Assembly: GCA_937874185.1 (NCBI GenBank)
Contig: CALNAK010000019.1
Coordinates: forward strand, 1 to 64,000
Length of the DNA stretch: 64,000 nucleotides
Reading direction: 5' to 3'
Source: an uncultured Lactobacillus sp.
Lineage (GTDB): Bacteria > Bacillota > Bacilli > Lactobacillales > Lactobacillaceae
The notes below the pieces were generated by a model, which made no database searches, was not told the DNA's origin, and was given only the letters and a program-made list of their open reading frames with translations. Positions 8,725-16,308 of this stretch are shown piece after piece (positions within the stretch are counted from its first letter, which is position 1; every line of letters begins with the position of its first letter). Both the position numbers and the translations under genes were made by a program.

Positions 8725-8753
8725 TTGATTCATAAGCCAGAGTTTCATATAAT
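8725..8753 (+). promoter_or_regulatory. Promoter of the S-layer-like gene
   Basis: TTGATT at 8725-8730 and TATAAT at 8748-8753 with an ideal 17-bp spacer. The expected start (~8760) puts the hairpin AGTGGG-ATAG-CCCACT (8761-8776) at the very 5' end of the mRNA, as in stable S-layer transcripts. The leader would be about 60 nt. The rest of the gap (8553-8724) shows nothing else. Confidence 0.7.
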
Positions 8754-8822
8754 GGTTGTCAGTGGGATAGCCCACTAAACAATTAAAAAATAAATTCTTG
8801 TAGTCCAGGGGAGGATTATACA

Positions 8823-10295
8823 TTGAAAAAATCTATTAAATACGCAGGAATCGCTGCTGCAACACTTCTAGCTGTTGCACCCGTTGCTGCTCCTGTTTTA
8901 TCATCTGTTTCATCAACTACTGTTCAAGCCGCTACTGATGCTAATACATCAGCTATGACTGACTTTACTAACCAATATACTGATTACACAATTCCAGCAG
9001 GAACAACTGCAGGTGCAATTACTCATTTTGGTAAGAACGTAAGTCTTAGTGACTTTAATACAGATTATGCACAATTTGTTAAATATAATTTAACAAATGC
9101 TGCTGAAAAAGCTACAGCCCTTTCAGCAACAACTGATGGTGCTGCAGCTGCAACAGTTAATGTTTCAGCTGTTACTGGAAATGGAACAACTGTTAACAGT
9201 GCCGCTGAATTAACACAATACTTAACAGACAATACAACAAAATCTGTTAAGGTTACTGCTGTATTCAACTACAAAGATGTTGATGGTAACAACGCTGCTG
9301 CCATTACAAAGACATTCACTATTACAAAAGCATCAGTTGCTTCAACTGATATTAATTCAGCTGCTGTAAGTTATACTAAGAGTGCAAATGTTGAATATGG
9401 TTCATCAACTGCTGATTACAAACTTGTTGATTCAACTGATGTATCAGTTAAAGACAACAATGGTAATGAATTAGTAAATGGTAAGGCTGCTGATTTAACA
9501 AAAACTGTTGGTCAACAATTCTTTACATCATATAATGATGCATATGCTGCTGCTACTGCTGGTACTGTAGCCGGTAATAACACACCTTCAACATTTGAAA
9601 AAGCAAACACAACATATTATCAAGTTATTAAGCTTTCATTTGCAAAGGATTCAGCATTTGCTAACTTGTTGACAAATCATGCTACTGATGCTTCAAACTA
9701 TGGTTTGACAGTTAACGGTACAACACCAAATGGTAACTTTAACGATCCAACAACATTCCAAACAGGTACTACAGCTGATGGTAAGTTTGTTACAGTTATT
9801 CGTTCATTCAACGTAGGTTCAAAAGAAGCTGCTAGTTGGACTGTTTCTGATGTTAAAGGTATCGTAACAACAAAGAATGATACTGATTCATATACATTGA
9901 AGAATGAAGACAATGTTACAATCACAAACCGTGCTTTAGGTAAGAATACTGCATGGAAGACTGATCAAAAACGTGTTGATCAAAAGGGTAATGTTCAATA
10001 CCGTGTTGCTACTGGCGAATGGATCAACGCTGATGATGTTACATTCTCTGATGGTACAGCTACTACTGATGGTTTAACTGATATTAAAGACGCTTCTGGT
10101 GTTGCTACATTGAACAAACCAGCTGGTTACGTATTCTCACTATTTGGTGACAATGGTAAGGTACTATCACGTGCCCTAGCAACTAACTCAGCATGGCAAG
10201 TAGATCGTACAGCTAAAGACTCAGATGGTAACACTTACTACCGTGTTGCTACTGGCGAATGGCTACAAGCCGGTGACGGTGTTTCATTCAAGTAA
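8823..10295 (+). CDS. S-layer-like secreted protein with two C-terminal SLAP domains
   Basis: A 490-aa protein. TTG start with ribosome site GGGGAGG 8 nt upstream. Signal peptide MKKSIKYAGIAAATLLAVAPVAAPVL, cleavage after VQA near residue 37. The central ~330 residues are Thr/Ala/Asn/Val-rich and beta-like with no catalytic motif. Two SLAP modules (about 365-415 and 435-490) end in RVATGEWINADDV and RVATGEWLQAGDG. Codon use is strongly biased (GTT, GCT, ACA), and together with the consensus promoter and 5' hairpin this suggests very high expression. It is probably a major cell-surface layer protein held to the wall by SLAP domains. Strong terminator 20 nt downstream. Confidence 0.8.
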   Translation: MKKSIKYAGIAAATLLAVAPVAAPVLSSVSSTTVQAATDANTSAMTDFTNQYTDYTIPAGTTAGAITHFGKNVSLSDFNTDYAQFVKYNLTNAAEKATALSATTDGAAAATVNVSAVTGNGTTVNSAAELTQYLTDNTTKSVKVTAVFNYKDVDGNNAAAITKTFTITKASVASTDINSAAVSYTKSANVEYGSSTADYKLVDSTDVSVKDNNGNELVNGKAADLTKTVGQQFFTSYNDAYAAATAGTVAGNNTPSTFEKANTTYYQVIKLSFAKDSAFANLLTNHATDASNYGLTVNGTTPNGNFNDPTTFQTGTTADGKFVTVIRSFNVGSKEAASWTVSDVKGIVTTKNDTDSYTLKNEDNVTITNRALGKNTAWKTDQKRVDQKGNVQYRVATGEWINADDVTFSDGTATTDGLTDIKDASGVATLNKPAGYVFSLFGDNGKVLSRALATNSAWQVDRTAKDSDGNTYYRVATGEWLQAGDGVSFK

Positions 10296-10316
10296 TTTCT
10301 AATTACTAAAATAAAA

Positions 10317-10341
10317 GACTCGCTTATGCGAGCCTTTTTTT
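10317..10341 (+). terminator. Terminator of the S-layer-like gene
   Basis: CTCGC-TTAT-GCGAG hairpin followed by seven Ts. Confidence 0.9.
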
Positions 10342-10443
10342 GTGCTCTTTTTTAAGAATTATACAATTCATCCTTATAATGTAGAATCGATTTCTTTAGT
10401 GAGTTATGATTAGGATTGTTAAATAAAAAAGGAGTTTTTTATT

Positions 10444-11403
10444 GTGAAGATTTTTAAGAAGATTAGTTTAGTATTTGCCATTGTTCTATTAATGGTTAGT
10501 TCACTTTCATTCATTAACCTGAAAACTGTGAAAGCTGCTGATAATAGTAATCCTCAATATGTGGTGGGGACAACTAAGAATGTATCTTCAGCTATTGCTT
10601 TGATGGGTAAGAATCTTAGAGGTTACACTAGTAATAATGTCAACGTTGATGTGAAGACTTACAATTCTACTGCAGAATTGAACGCTGCCATCAAGGAAGG
10701 TACTGTTAACGCTGCTGTGACTGATTTGGTTAACTACGCTGGTATTTCAAAAGATGCGAAAGATTGGAAACTAGCAGGAACAATGCCTGGTTACAATGCT
10801 TTAGTTGCTAACAAGAAATATAAGAACGTTAAGAAATTAAAAGGTCAAACTATTGCAGTTGATAAGTCTGACTATTCAAAATTTTATCTAACTAAGGTTT
10901 TGAAAAAGAATAAGATGAAGTTATCTGATGTTAAACTACAACAGGTTGACGCTGAAGCTGATCGTGTTAGTTCTTTGAAAGATGGTAAGATTGCTGCAGC
11001 AGTTCTATCCGATCCATCTATTTCAGAAGCTAAGGTTAATGGTGATAAAGTTATTGCCAAAGATAAGATTAGCGGAACGAACGGTAATGTATTAATCATC
11101 AATAATAAATTTGCTAAAAAGAACGGTTCAGCAACACAAATTCTTTGTTACGTTATCAATGATGAAATTAAGACAATCAATAAGAGTAATACTTACTCAC
11201 TAACAAACAATTCATTTAGTGAATATGGTGTTGGTAGTGGTGCAATCAAGAAGTTGAACGATATGGAAGTTAAGTTCAATAAGATGCACAAAGTTAAGAA
11301 ATCTTGCTACAACGCAGCATTTAAGTATGCTAAGAAGCAAAAACTCTATTCAGGTCAGATTAGTATCAAAGGTCATCAAATGAAAATTAAGGGTGTTAAA
11401 TAG
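10444..11403 (+). CDS. Orphan extracellular solute-binding protein (NMT1/SsuA-like fold)
   Basis: A 319-aa protein. GTG start behind AAAAGGAG. It has a signal peptide (cleavage after VKA near residue 31) but no lipobox, so it is secreted rather than lipid-anchored. The type-2 periplasmic-binding fold is suggested by YVVGTTKN (strand 1), AAVTDLVNYAGI, and KKLKGQTIAVDKSDYSKFYLTKVLKKNKM...DRVSSLKDGKIAAAVLSDPSISEA, typical of NMT1/SsuA-like nitrate, sulfonate and thiamine-precursor binders. The Lys-rich C-terminus could hold it to the wall. No permease or ATPase gene is adjacent, so the ligand and partner are unknown. TATAAT at 10375-10380 is a likely -10. Confidence 0.65.
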   Translation: MKIFKKISLVFAIVLLMVSSLSFINLKTVKAADNSNPQYVVGTTKNVSSAIALMGKNLRGYTSNNVNVDVKTYNSTAELNAAIKEGTVNAAVTDLVNYAGISKDAKDWKLAGTMPGYNALVANKKYKNVKKLKGQTIAVDKSDYSKFYLTKVLKKNKMKLSDVKLQQVDAEADRVSSLKDGKIAAAVLSDPSISEAKVNGDKVIAKDKISGTNGNVLIINNKFAKKNGSATQILCYVINDEIKTINKSNTYSLTNNSFSEYGVGSGAIKKLNDMEVKFNKMHKVKKSCYNAAFKYAKKQKLYSGQISIKGHQMKIKGVK

Positions 11404-11416
11404 CACTTAATTATTC

Positions 11417-11453
11417 TAAACCGTACTGCCATAACTTGGTGGTGCGGTTTTTA
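11417..11453 (+). terminator. Terminator of the solute-binding protein gene
   Basis: AAACCG..TGCCA / TGGTG..CGGTTT stem with a TTTTT tail. Confidence 0.8.
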
Positions 11454-11977
11454 AGTTTGTTCACTAAAGTCCAATGTGACAATTACATGGTATAAAAAGG
11501 TAAGCACTCTTTTCTGGAGAGGTATTCAACATACACTTTGCAAGAAAACAAAATGTATTTTTACAAACAAACACGTCATCGACATGTAGCTAAATGATAT
11601 AGAGTTGGGAGTATCGAAATTTTCTTGGAGATGGTCAAACAGAAGATAACAGATTGGTCAAATCATTATGAAAAGGGTTATCAAAAGCTTAGCTGAATGG
11701 GCATATTATAAGGTTAAGAAATACCTGTGGAAATTATGAAAGAAGTTTAAAATTAGATTTTAAAATCCTATGAAGCTAAGCATGTTAAAAGGCAAACATT
11801 CTAAGGGATATTTATTGGTGAATAGCTGGTAACCTTATACTTTAAGAATTCCTAAAATTAATTTCATCATTCACGATTTCAAAAATGAAATAGATGTCTA
11901 GAAAAGTGTAGATTATTTAAAATAGTGGTATATGCCACCTAATAGTTCTTAAAAAGAATTAATTTTGGAATAATTCT
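11454..11977. other. Degenerate intergenic region, no gene seen
   Basis: Over 500 nt with stops in all frames and short peptide-like fragments (for example NPMKLSMLKGKHSKGYLL near 11770). It looks like decayed coding DNA, but no family is recognisable. It forms the left edge of the nuclease locus. Confidence 0.35.
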
Positions 11978-12008
11978 TTATTGCAATTGTGAGCAATAAT
12001 GATATACT
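11978..12008 (+). promoter_or_regulatory. Promoter with overlapping inverted-repeat operator
   Basis: TTGCAA at 11981-11986 and TATACT at 12003-12008, 16-bp spacer. A perfect inverted repeat TTATTGC-N8-GCAATAA (11978-11999) covers the -35 and spacer. A repressor bound here would block the winged-helix/OLD locus. The encoded winged-helix protein is a natural candidate (inference). Confidence 0.6.
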
Positions 12009-12029
12009 TACTTTTGTAAGGAGGTATTC

Positions 12030-12449
12030 ATGATGAACAAAACAAGGCGTATCAACAGATCTGAATTTAAGAAAGCTACTATAAGAATTATTGAAGATAA
12101 CGGTGGGGAATCTTCCGCTAAGAATTTACGTACACAATTGGAGACCAAGCTTCAAGCAACTACTGGTCAAATTTCGGGATATTTATATAAAGCTAGCAGG
12201 GAATATGGGGAACTAGACTATGATACTAGTACACATATTTATAAGCTTCCGATTCAAGAGAGCAAATTTAAACCTGAAGGCCATGTTCAGGAGGCAATGG
12301 TGTCAGCGTTGGAAGCATATGAATATTACATTAAGGCCAATGCTGTGGATTTAGATACTGAAGAATTTGTTGCAATTAAAAGACTCATTTCAAATCTTAG
12401 TAAAGATATTAATAATATCTCAAGTTCCTCAACGGAGGAGAAGAATTAG
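12030..12449 (+). CDS. Predicted winged-helix protein upstream of the OLD nuclease
   Basis: A 139-aa protein with ribosome site AAGGAGG. Residues ~9-70 (RSEFKKATIRIIEDNGGESSAKNLRTQLETKLQATTGQISGYLYKAS...GELDYD) look like a winged helix-turn-helix: helix, helix, recognition helix, wing. The C-terminal ~60 residues are helical and charged (VQEAMVSALEAYEYYIKAN...LISNLSKDINNIS) and could dimerise. The family is not recognised. It has its own promoter with an inverted repeat, and no terminator is seen before the nuclease gene 229 nt downstream, so it may be the regulator or partner of that gene. The start could also be the second ATG, 3 nt on. Confidence 0.6.
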   Translation: MMNKTRRINRSEFKKATIRIIEDNGGESSAKNLRTQLETKLQATTGQISGYLYKASREYGELDYDTSTHIYKLPIQESKFKPEGHVQEAMVSALEAYEYYIKANAVDLDTEEFVAIKRLISNLSKDINNISSSSTEEKN

Positions 12450-12678
12450 TACAATAAAAAAGAAATTCAAAATAATAAGCATATTGATAATACTCATATT
12501 TTTTGTAATCCATTGGGTTAAAAAGAACACTTTTTGATGAATTATAAAATATATTTAAAATGTATTAAGACATGATATGAAACATACATTTCTTTACTCA
12601 ATGTTATTATTATCTTGAAATAAAGTTAACGATAAAGCTAATTACATATTTTATTGATAAAAAGGAGAGCTAGATGAT
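12450..12678. other. AT-rich gap between the winged-helix and OLD genes
   Basis: No ORF, no convincing terminator and no clear consensus promoter. The end provides the AAAAGGAGAG site of the nuclease gene. Read-through from the upstream promoter is possible. Confidence 0.3.
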
Positions 12679-14595
12679 ATGAGAATCGAAAAGGTAGAAA
12701 TTTCCAATTTTAGAACAATTCATAAAGCAACAATAGAATTTTATGATGTTACAAGTTTTGTAGGTCCTAATGGGGTAGGAAAATCTACTATACTATATGC
12801 ACTTGATTGGTTTTTTAATGGCAGTAAAGCGGGAGACTTGACTGCACAAGATGCTACTTATGGGTATGAAAATGAAAACATCGAAGTTGCGGTTACATTT
12901 AATAATTTAAATACTGAAGATAGAGATACTTTGGGGAAATATGTAAACGACGACAGTAAGATTTTCAAAGCTTGGAAAGTCCGTGATCATCTAACAGGGA
13001 GCGAACGTCTGTCCGCAAATGTCAAGGGATTCGAACCCTTTAGTGCATTAAAGAACTCTGAATTAAAGGCAACTGAGTTGAAATCAATCTATAAAGAGAT
13101 TCAGAATGCACATACTGAATTGGATTTAAAGAATGCTAATACCAAGAATGCCATTTTTGATGAGGTCTCACGTTGGGAATCAGAGCATCCTGAGCAATTA
13201 ACGGATATGTCTGAGGAACTTTCTACAAGTTTCAAAGGATTCAATAGTAATGCCGCAATGGCCACTCGTTTTAGATTTACTTTGGTCAAAGCTGACTTAA
13301 GAGCAAATGAGGAGGCAGAAGACGGACGTAATACATTACTTAGTGAAATAGTTGAACGAACTATGGATAGAAAATCTGCGGATGAAAAATTGGCAGATGC
13401 ATTTAGCAACATAGAAACTCAAGAAAGGGATATTTATGAAGATGTCTTTGGAGACTCATTAAATACTTTGACGAAAAGACTGAACAAAGTTGTAAATGGT
13501 TATAATAATAATAGAAGCGTGGAAATACAGCCAAATATTCAAGATATTATGCCACCTAAAACAACCTTTAAAATTAGGGTAAATGATGGGGAGTATCAAA
13601 CGGATGTCTCAAGACAAGGACACGGGTTTCAAAGAACGTTATTGATCTCTGCCCTTCAGTTACTTTCGGAACAAGAGGGTGAAAATAATAATGGCACTCT
13701 ATGTTTAGCAATTGAGGAACCGGAACTTTTTCAGCATCCAATTCAAGCTCAAACTTTTGCTTCAGTACTCAGAAAATTGGCAAATAATTCAAATCAAGAA
13801 ATTCAAGTGACATATGCAACACATTCTCCATATTTTCTGGAAGCAAAACATTTTAATCAAATATATCGTCTAGTGAGACATAATAATGGTGATTCATATG
13901 AAACAAAAATCTATCATGCTAGTATGGATGAAGTAGTTAAAGATCTTAAAGGATATTCTAAGAAAGAAAAAAGTAATGATAATAAAACAATTACTTTTCT
14001 TTCAAACTTGTATTCTAATGAACTTTCAATTGGAATTTTTTCTAATGAAGTTATTTTAGTTGAGGGAAATACTGATAAAGTTATTTTGGAGGGAATCTCT
14101 AGTAAGTTGAATAACGTATCACTAGCAAGAAAGGGAATTGCGGTAATCAGCTGTGGTTCGAAACAAAAAATTCCACAGTGTTACGCAATTCTCAACCGTC
14201 TTGGTATTCCAACAAAGATAATGTTTGATAATGATTCTGGTTGGAATGGTAGACCTGATAAACGTGGTAATAATCCAAGTCCAGAAAAGGGAACAACCAT
14301 CATTAAAGCTAACGAAAAACTGATGAAATTTTTAAAACTAGATAATGATATTTCTGAGAATGGTTTTCCAAATCCAGGAGTTCATGGGAATGTATTTGTG
14401 GTAGATGACACGTTAGAACCATTTTTGGAAACAAAATGGGATGGATGGTTAGATAAACGTGAAGAAGTTTCTAAGAAAAATATGATTGATGGTAAAAGTG
14501 CGGAGTCATATTCGGAAACAATTCAATTACTTTCAATCGATAAATGTCCAGATGATGTTGTACAATTTTTAAAAGAAGCCATTGAAGAATGTTAG
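12679..14595 (+). CDS. OLD-family ATPase/TOPRIM endonuclease
   Basis: A 638-aa protein. The N-terminal ABC/SMC-type AAA ATPase shows Walker A GPNGVGKST (residues 29-37), a signature-like RQGHGFQRTLLISAL (about 313-327), Walker B CLAIEEPELFQHP (about 340-352) and a downstream THSPYFLEA His switch. The C-terminal TOPRIM domain shows the metal-binding Glu in VILVEGNTDK (near 461) and the Asp pair in MFDNDSG (near 515-517). This is the OLD (overcoming lysogenization defect) layout. GajA of Gabija is a class 2 member, but no UvrD-like GajB follows, so it looks like a class 1 stand-alone enzyme or a pair with the upstream winged-helix gene. Anti-phage or DNA-repair nicking is the likely role (inference). 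ATG behind AAAAGGAGAG. Confidence 0.85.
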   Translation: MRIEKVEISNFRTIHKATIEFYDVTSFVGPNGVGKSTILYALDWFFNGSKAGDLTAQDATYGYENENIEVAVTFNNLNTEDRDTLGKYVNDDSKIFKAWKVRDHLTGSERLSANVKGFEPFSALKNSELKATELKSIYKEIQNAHTELDLKNANTKNAIFDEVSRWESEHPEQLTDMSEELSTSFKGFNSNAAMATRFRFTLVKADLRANEEAEDGRNTLLSEIVERTMDRKSADEKLADAFSNIETQERDIYEDVFGDSLNTLTKRLNKVVNGYNNNRSVEIQPNIQDIMPPKTTFKIRVNDGEYQTDVSRQGHGFQRTLLISALQLLSEQEGENNNGTLCLAIEEPELFQHPIQAQTFASVLRKLANNSNQEIQVTYATHSPYFLEAKHFNQIYRLVRHNNGDSYETKIYHASMDEVVKDLKGYSKKEKSNDNKTITFLSNLYSNELSIGIFSNEVILVEGNTDKVILEGISSKLNNVSLARKGIAVISCGSKQKIPQCYAILNRLGIPTKIMFDNDSGWNGRPDKRGNNPSPEKGTTIIKANEKLMKFLKLDNDISENGFPNPGVHGNVFVVDDTLEPFLETKWDGWLDKREEVSKKNMIDGKSAESYSETIQLLSIDKCPDDVVQFLKEAIEEC

Positions 14596-14693
14596 ATTTA
14601 TTCAGTTCAAACACATATAGATGAAATGATTCCTTATTTTATATATTATAAACTTTTATGACAATCGGTTATTATAATTGATCTTTTGTAATT

Positions 14694-14716
14694 AGAGCCC
14701 CTTAAAGTGGCTCTTG
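14694..14716 (+). terminator. Weak terminator-like hairpin behind the OLD gene
   Basis: AGAGCC-CCTTAAAGT-GGCTCT, about 100 nt after the stop, with only a short T-stretch. Confidence 0.4.
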
Positions 14717-14786
14717 TGGAAGACGGCAATCCCCAGCATATAATGGTAAAATATAAACATTATTTAATTGATTTGAGGAAAGATTA

Positions 14787-15806
14787 TTGAAAAATAAGAG
14801 ATTAATATACATAGATACAATCCGGGTTTTCGCTATGTTATTAGTTGTTCTAGCACACTCAAGTGCCAACGACCTAATAAACCGGCAACCGACTTTAAAA
14901 TGGGGTACGGTCAATTCTCTAGTAATTGTGACAGAAGTAGCTGTGCCACTGTTCTTCATGATTAGTGGGGCGACAATCCTAGGCAGTCGTAAAACCTATG
15001 ACATCAAATATTTATTCACACATCGACTAGTCAGAGTGGTAGTTCCATTTCTAGCCTGGTCGGTCGTTTCAGCCTATCTGGCACGAGCAATGGCTGGTCC
15101 GGTAATTTGGAAGGATGTCATCACAACCTTGCTGATGATGTACCACAAGCCAGTTTTAATCGCATACTGGTTCATGTATCCATTGATTGCTCTGTACCTA
15201 CTATCGCCATTTTTGAAGGCTATAGCGGATAAAATTGACGACAAGGCACTGATGTATCTGTTGATTCTGTGGGTCATAATTGATATTGCTTTACCAACTT
15301 TAACGACCAATACACCGAAGAATATCGGTATGTATTTCAATTCTTTTGATCTCGGTCGAGTAGTTGTTTCAAAAGATATTGGTTATTTCTTCATCGGTTA
15401 TCGCTTGTCGAAGGTCAATAAGCATAATTTAAAAGTTAGTTTGAACGCTTTATTGGTTGTAGTGTTACTGGCAATCAACATAATTATCAGTTTTTTAGCC
15501 TTAAACAAGTCGCTCCAATTCTTAAATGTCATCTCAAATATCAATATTCCGATAATTGCGGCATTAATTTATCTGCTATTTAAGCACTTTGAACCCAATT
15601 ATGGGGTCGGCTTTTCCAAGGTGATTGAATTAATTGCTCCACTAACTTATGGAGTTTATCTAGTTCACGGATTGGCAATTCAGGCTGTTCAAAAGTATTA
15701 TATTAATGCTAACTTCTTATACGTATTTGTTTTGGCAACGTTACTATCGTTGGTAATCATACTTATTTTAAGTAAAATTCCAATTGTAAAGAATTTGTTA
15801 ACTTGA
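14787..15806 (+). CDS. Acyltransferase 3 family membrane protein
   Basis: A 339-aa membrane protein with about 10 transmembrane segments. The acyltransferase-3 signature is at the N-terminus: IDTIRVFAMLLVVLAHSS with the conserved His (near residue 24), then VPLFFMISGATIL and the short RLVRVVVPFLAW Arg motif. The family transfers O-acetyl or other acyl groups to cell-surface glycans. It lacks the C-terminal SGNH domain of OatA, so teichoic acid, exopolysaccharide or glycolipid acylation is more likely than peptidoglycan O-acetylation alone. TTG start with ribosome site TTGAGGAA. It stands alone. Confidence 0.85.
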   Translation: MKNKRLIYIDTIRVFAMLLVVLAHSSANDLINRQPTLKWGTVNSLVIVTEVAVPLFFMISGATILGSRKTYDIKYLFTHRLVRVVVPFLAWSVVSAYLARAMAGPVIWKDVITTLLMMYHKPVLIAYWFMYPLIALYLLSPFLKAIADKIDDKALMYLLILWVIIDIALPTLTTNTPKNIGMYFNSFDLGRVVVSKDIGYFFIGYRLSKVNKHNLKVSLNALLVVVLLAINIIISFLALNKSLQFLNVISNINIPIIAALIYLLFKHFEPNYGVGFSKVIELIAPLTYGVYLVHGLAIQAVQKYYINANFLYVFVLATLLSLVIILILSKIPIVKNLLT

Positions 15807-15945
15807 GAAATTTTGTATAATTTCTGTATGTTTTTCCAAATTAAAATTATTAAATTTGAATTAGAATAACTTGCTTTGTAAGTTCCCTTTTCTGTGAATA
15901 GGGTATAATAAAGCTAATATTATAAACTTTAAGGGTGGTATTGTA

Positions 15946-16185
15946 ATGCTTGAAAATGTACACGGAATTGTTAAGGTCGAACAAGACGAACGTTATGTTG
16001 TTTTCCTATTTGATTCTTATGAAGTAAACCGTAAAATGTTGCAAGATAAATATGTTAAAGGCCAATCCTCTTGGTATACCGACCAACGCGGTACGGCTGA
16101 TGATGGTAAACAATTGTATCGTATCGCTGAAGATGGCGAATGGATCGAAGCTAAGTATGTAACTTTTGTTCCAATGGAGAAGTAA
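15946..16185 (+). CDS. Mini-protein with a single SLAP-like module and no signal peptide
   Basis: A 79-aa protein. The N-terminal half is strands (MLENVHGIVKVEQDERYVVFLFDSY). The C-terminal half copies the SLAP end (QSSWYTDQRGTADDGKQLYRIAEDGEWIEAKYVTF), with the same Trp, YR and GEW positions as the secreted SLAP proteins in this window. No signal peptide or membrane segment is present, so it is cytoplasmic unless exported another way. It lies 120 nt before a secreted SLAP glucosaminidase. It may be a decoy, chaperone-like or decayed module; the function is unknown. Ribosome site GGGTGG. Confidence 0.65.
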   Translation: MLENVHGIVKVEQDERYVVFLFDSYEVNRKMLQDKYVKGQSSWYTDQRGTADDGKQLYRIAEDGEWIEAKYVTFVPMEK

Positions 16186-16308
16186 TGTTACAGAACATTT
16201 AAAATTGTTTAAAATTAACCTATTTTCTTAAGGTTTTATTGTCGATTTCCCAATTAAATAGTAGGCTATCTGGTAGATAGATTGATATGAATTTGGGAGG
16301 AGACAAGT

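Noticed and set aside
11454..11977. Insertion-sequence remnant
   Set aside because: Several frames give peptide-like fragments but none matches a transposase motif, and no terminal inverted repeats were found.
11978..11999. E. coli lac operator likeness (AATTGTGAGC)
   Set aside because: Only a 10-base half matches; the meaningful symmetry here is TTATTGC/GCAATAA and no LacI gene is nearby.
12679..14595. Gabija defence system
   Set aside because: The OLD protein fits GajA, but no UvrD-like helicase gene (GajB) follows; the next gene is an acyltransferase.
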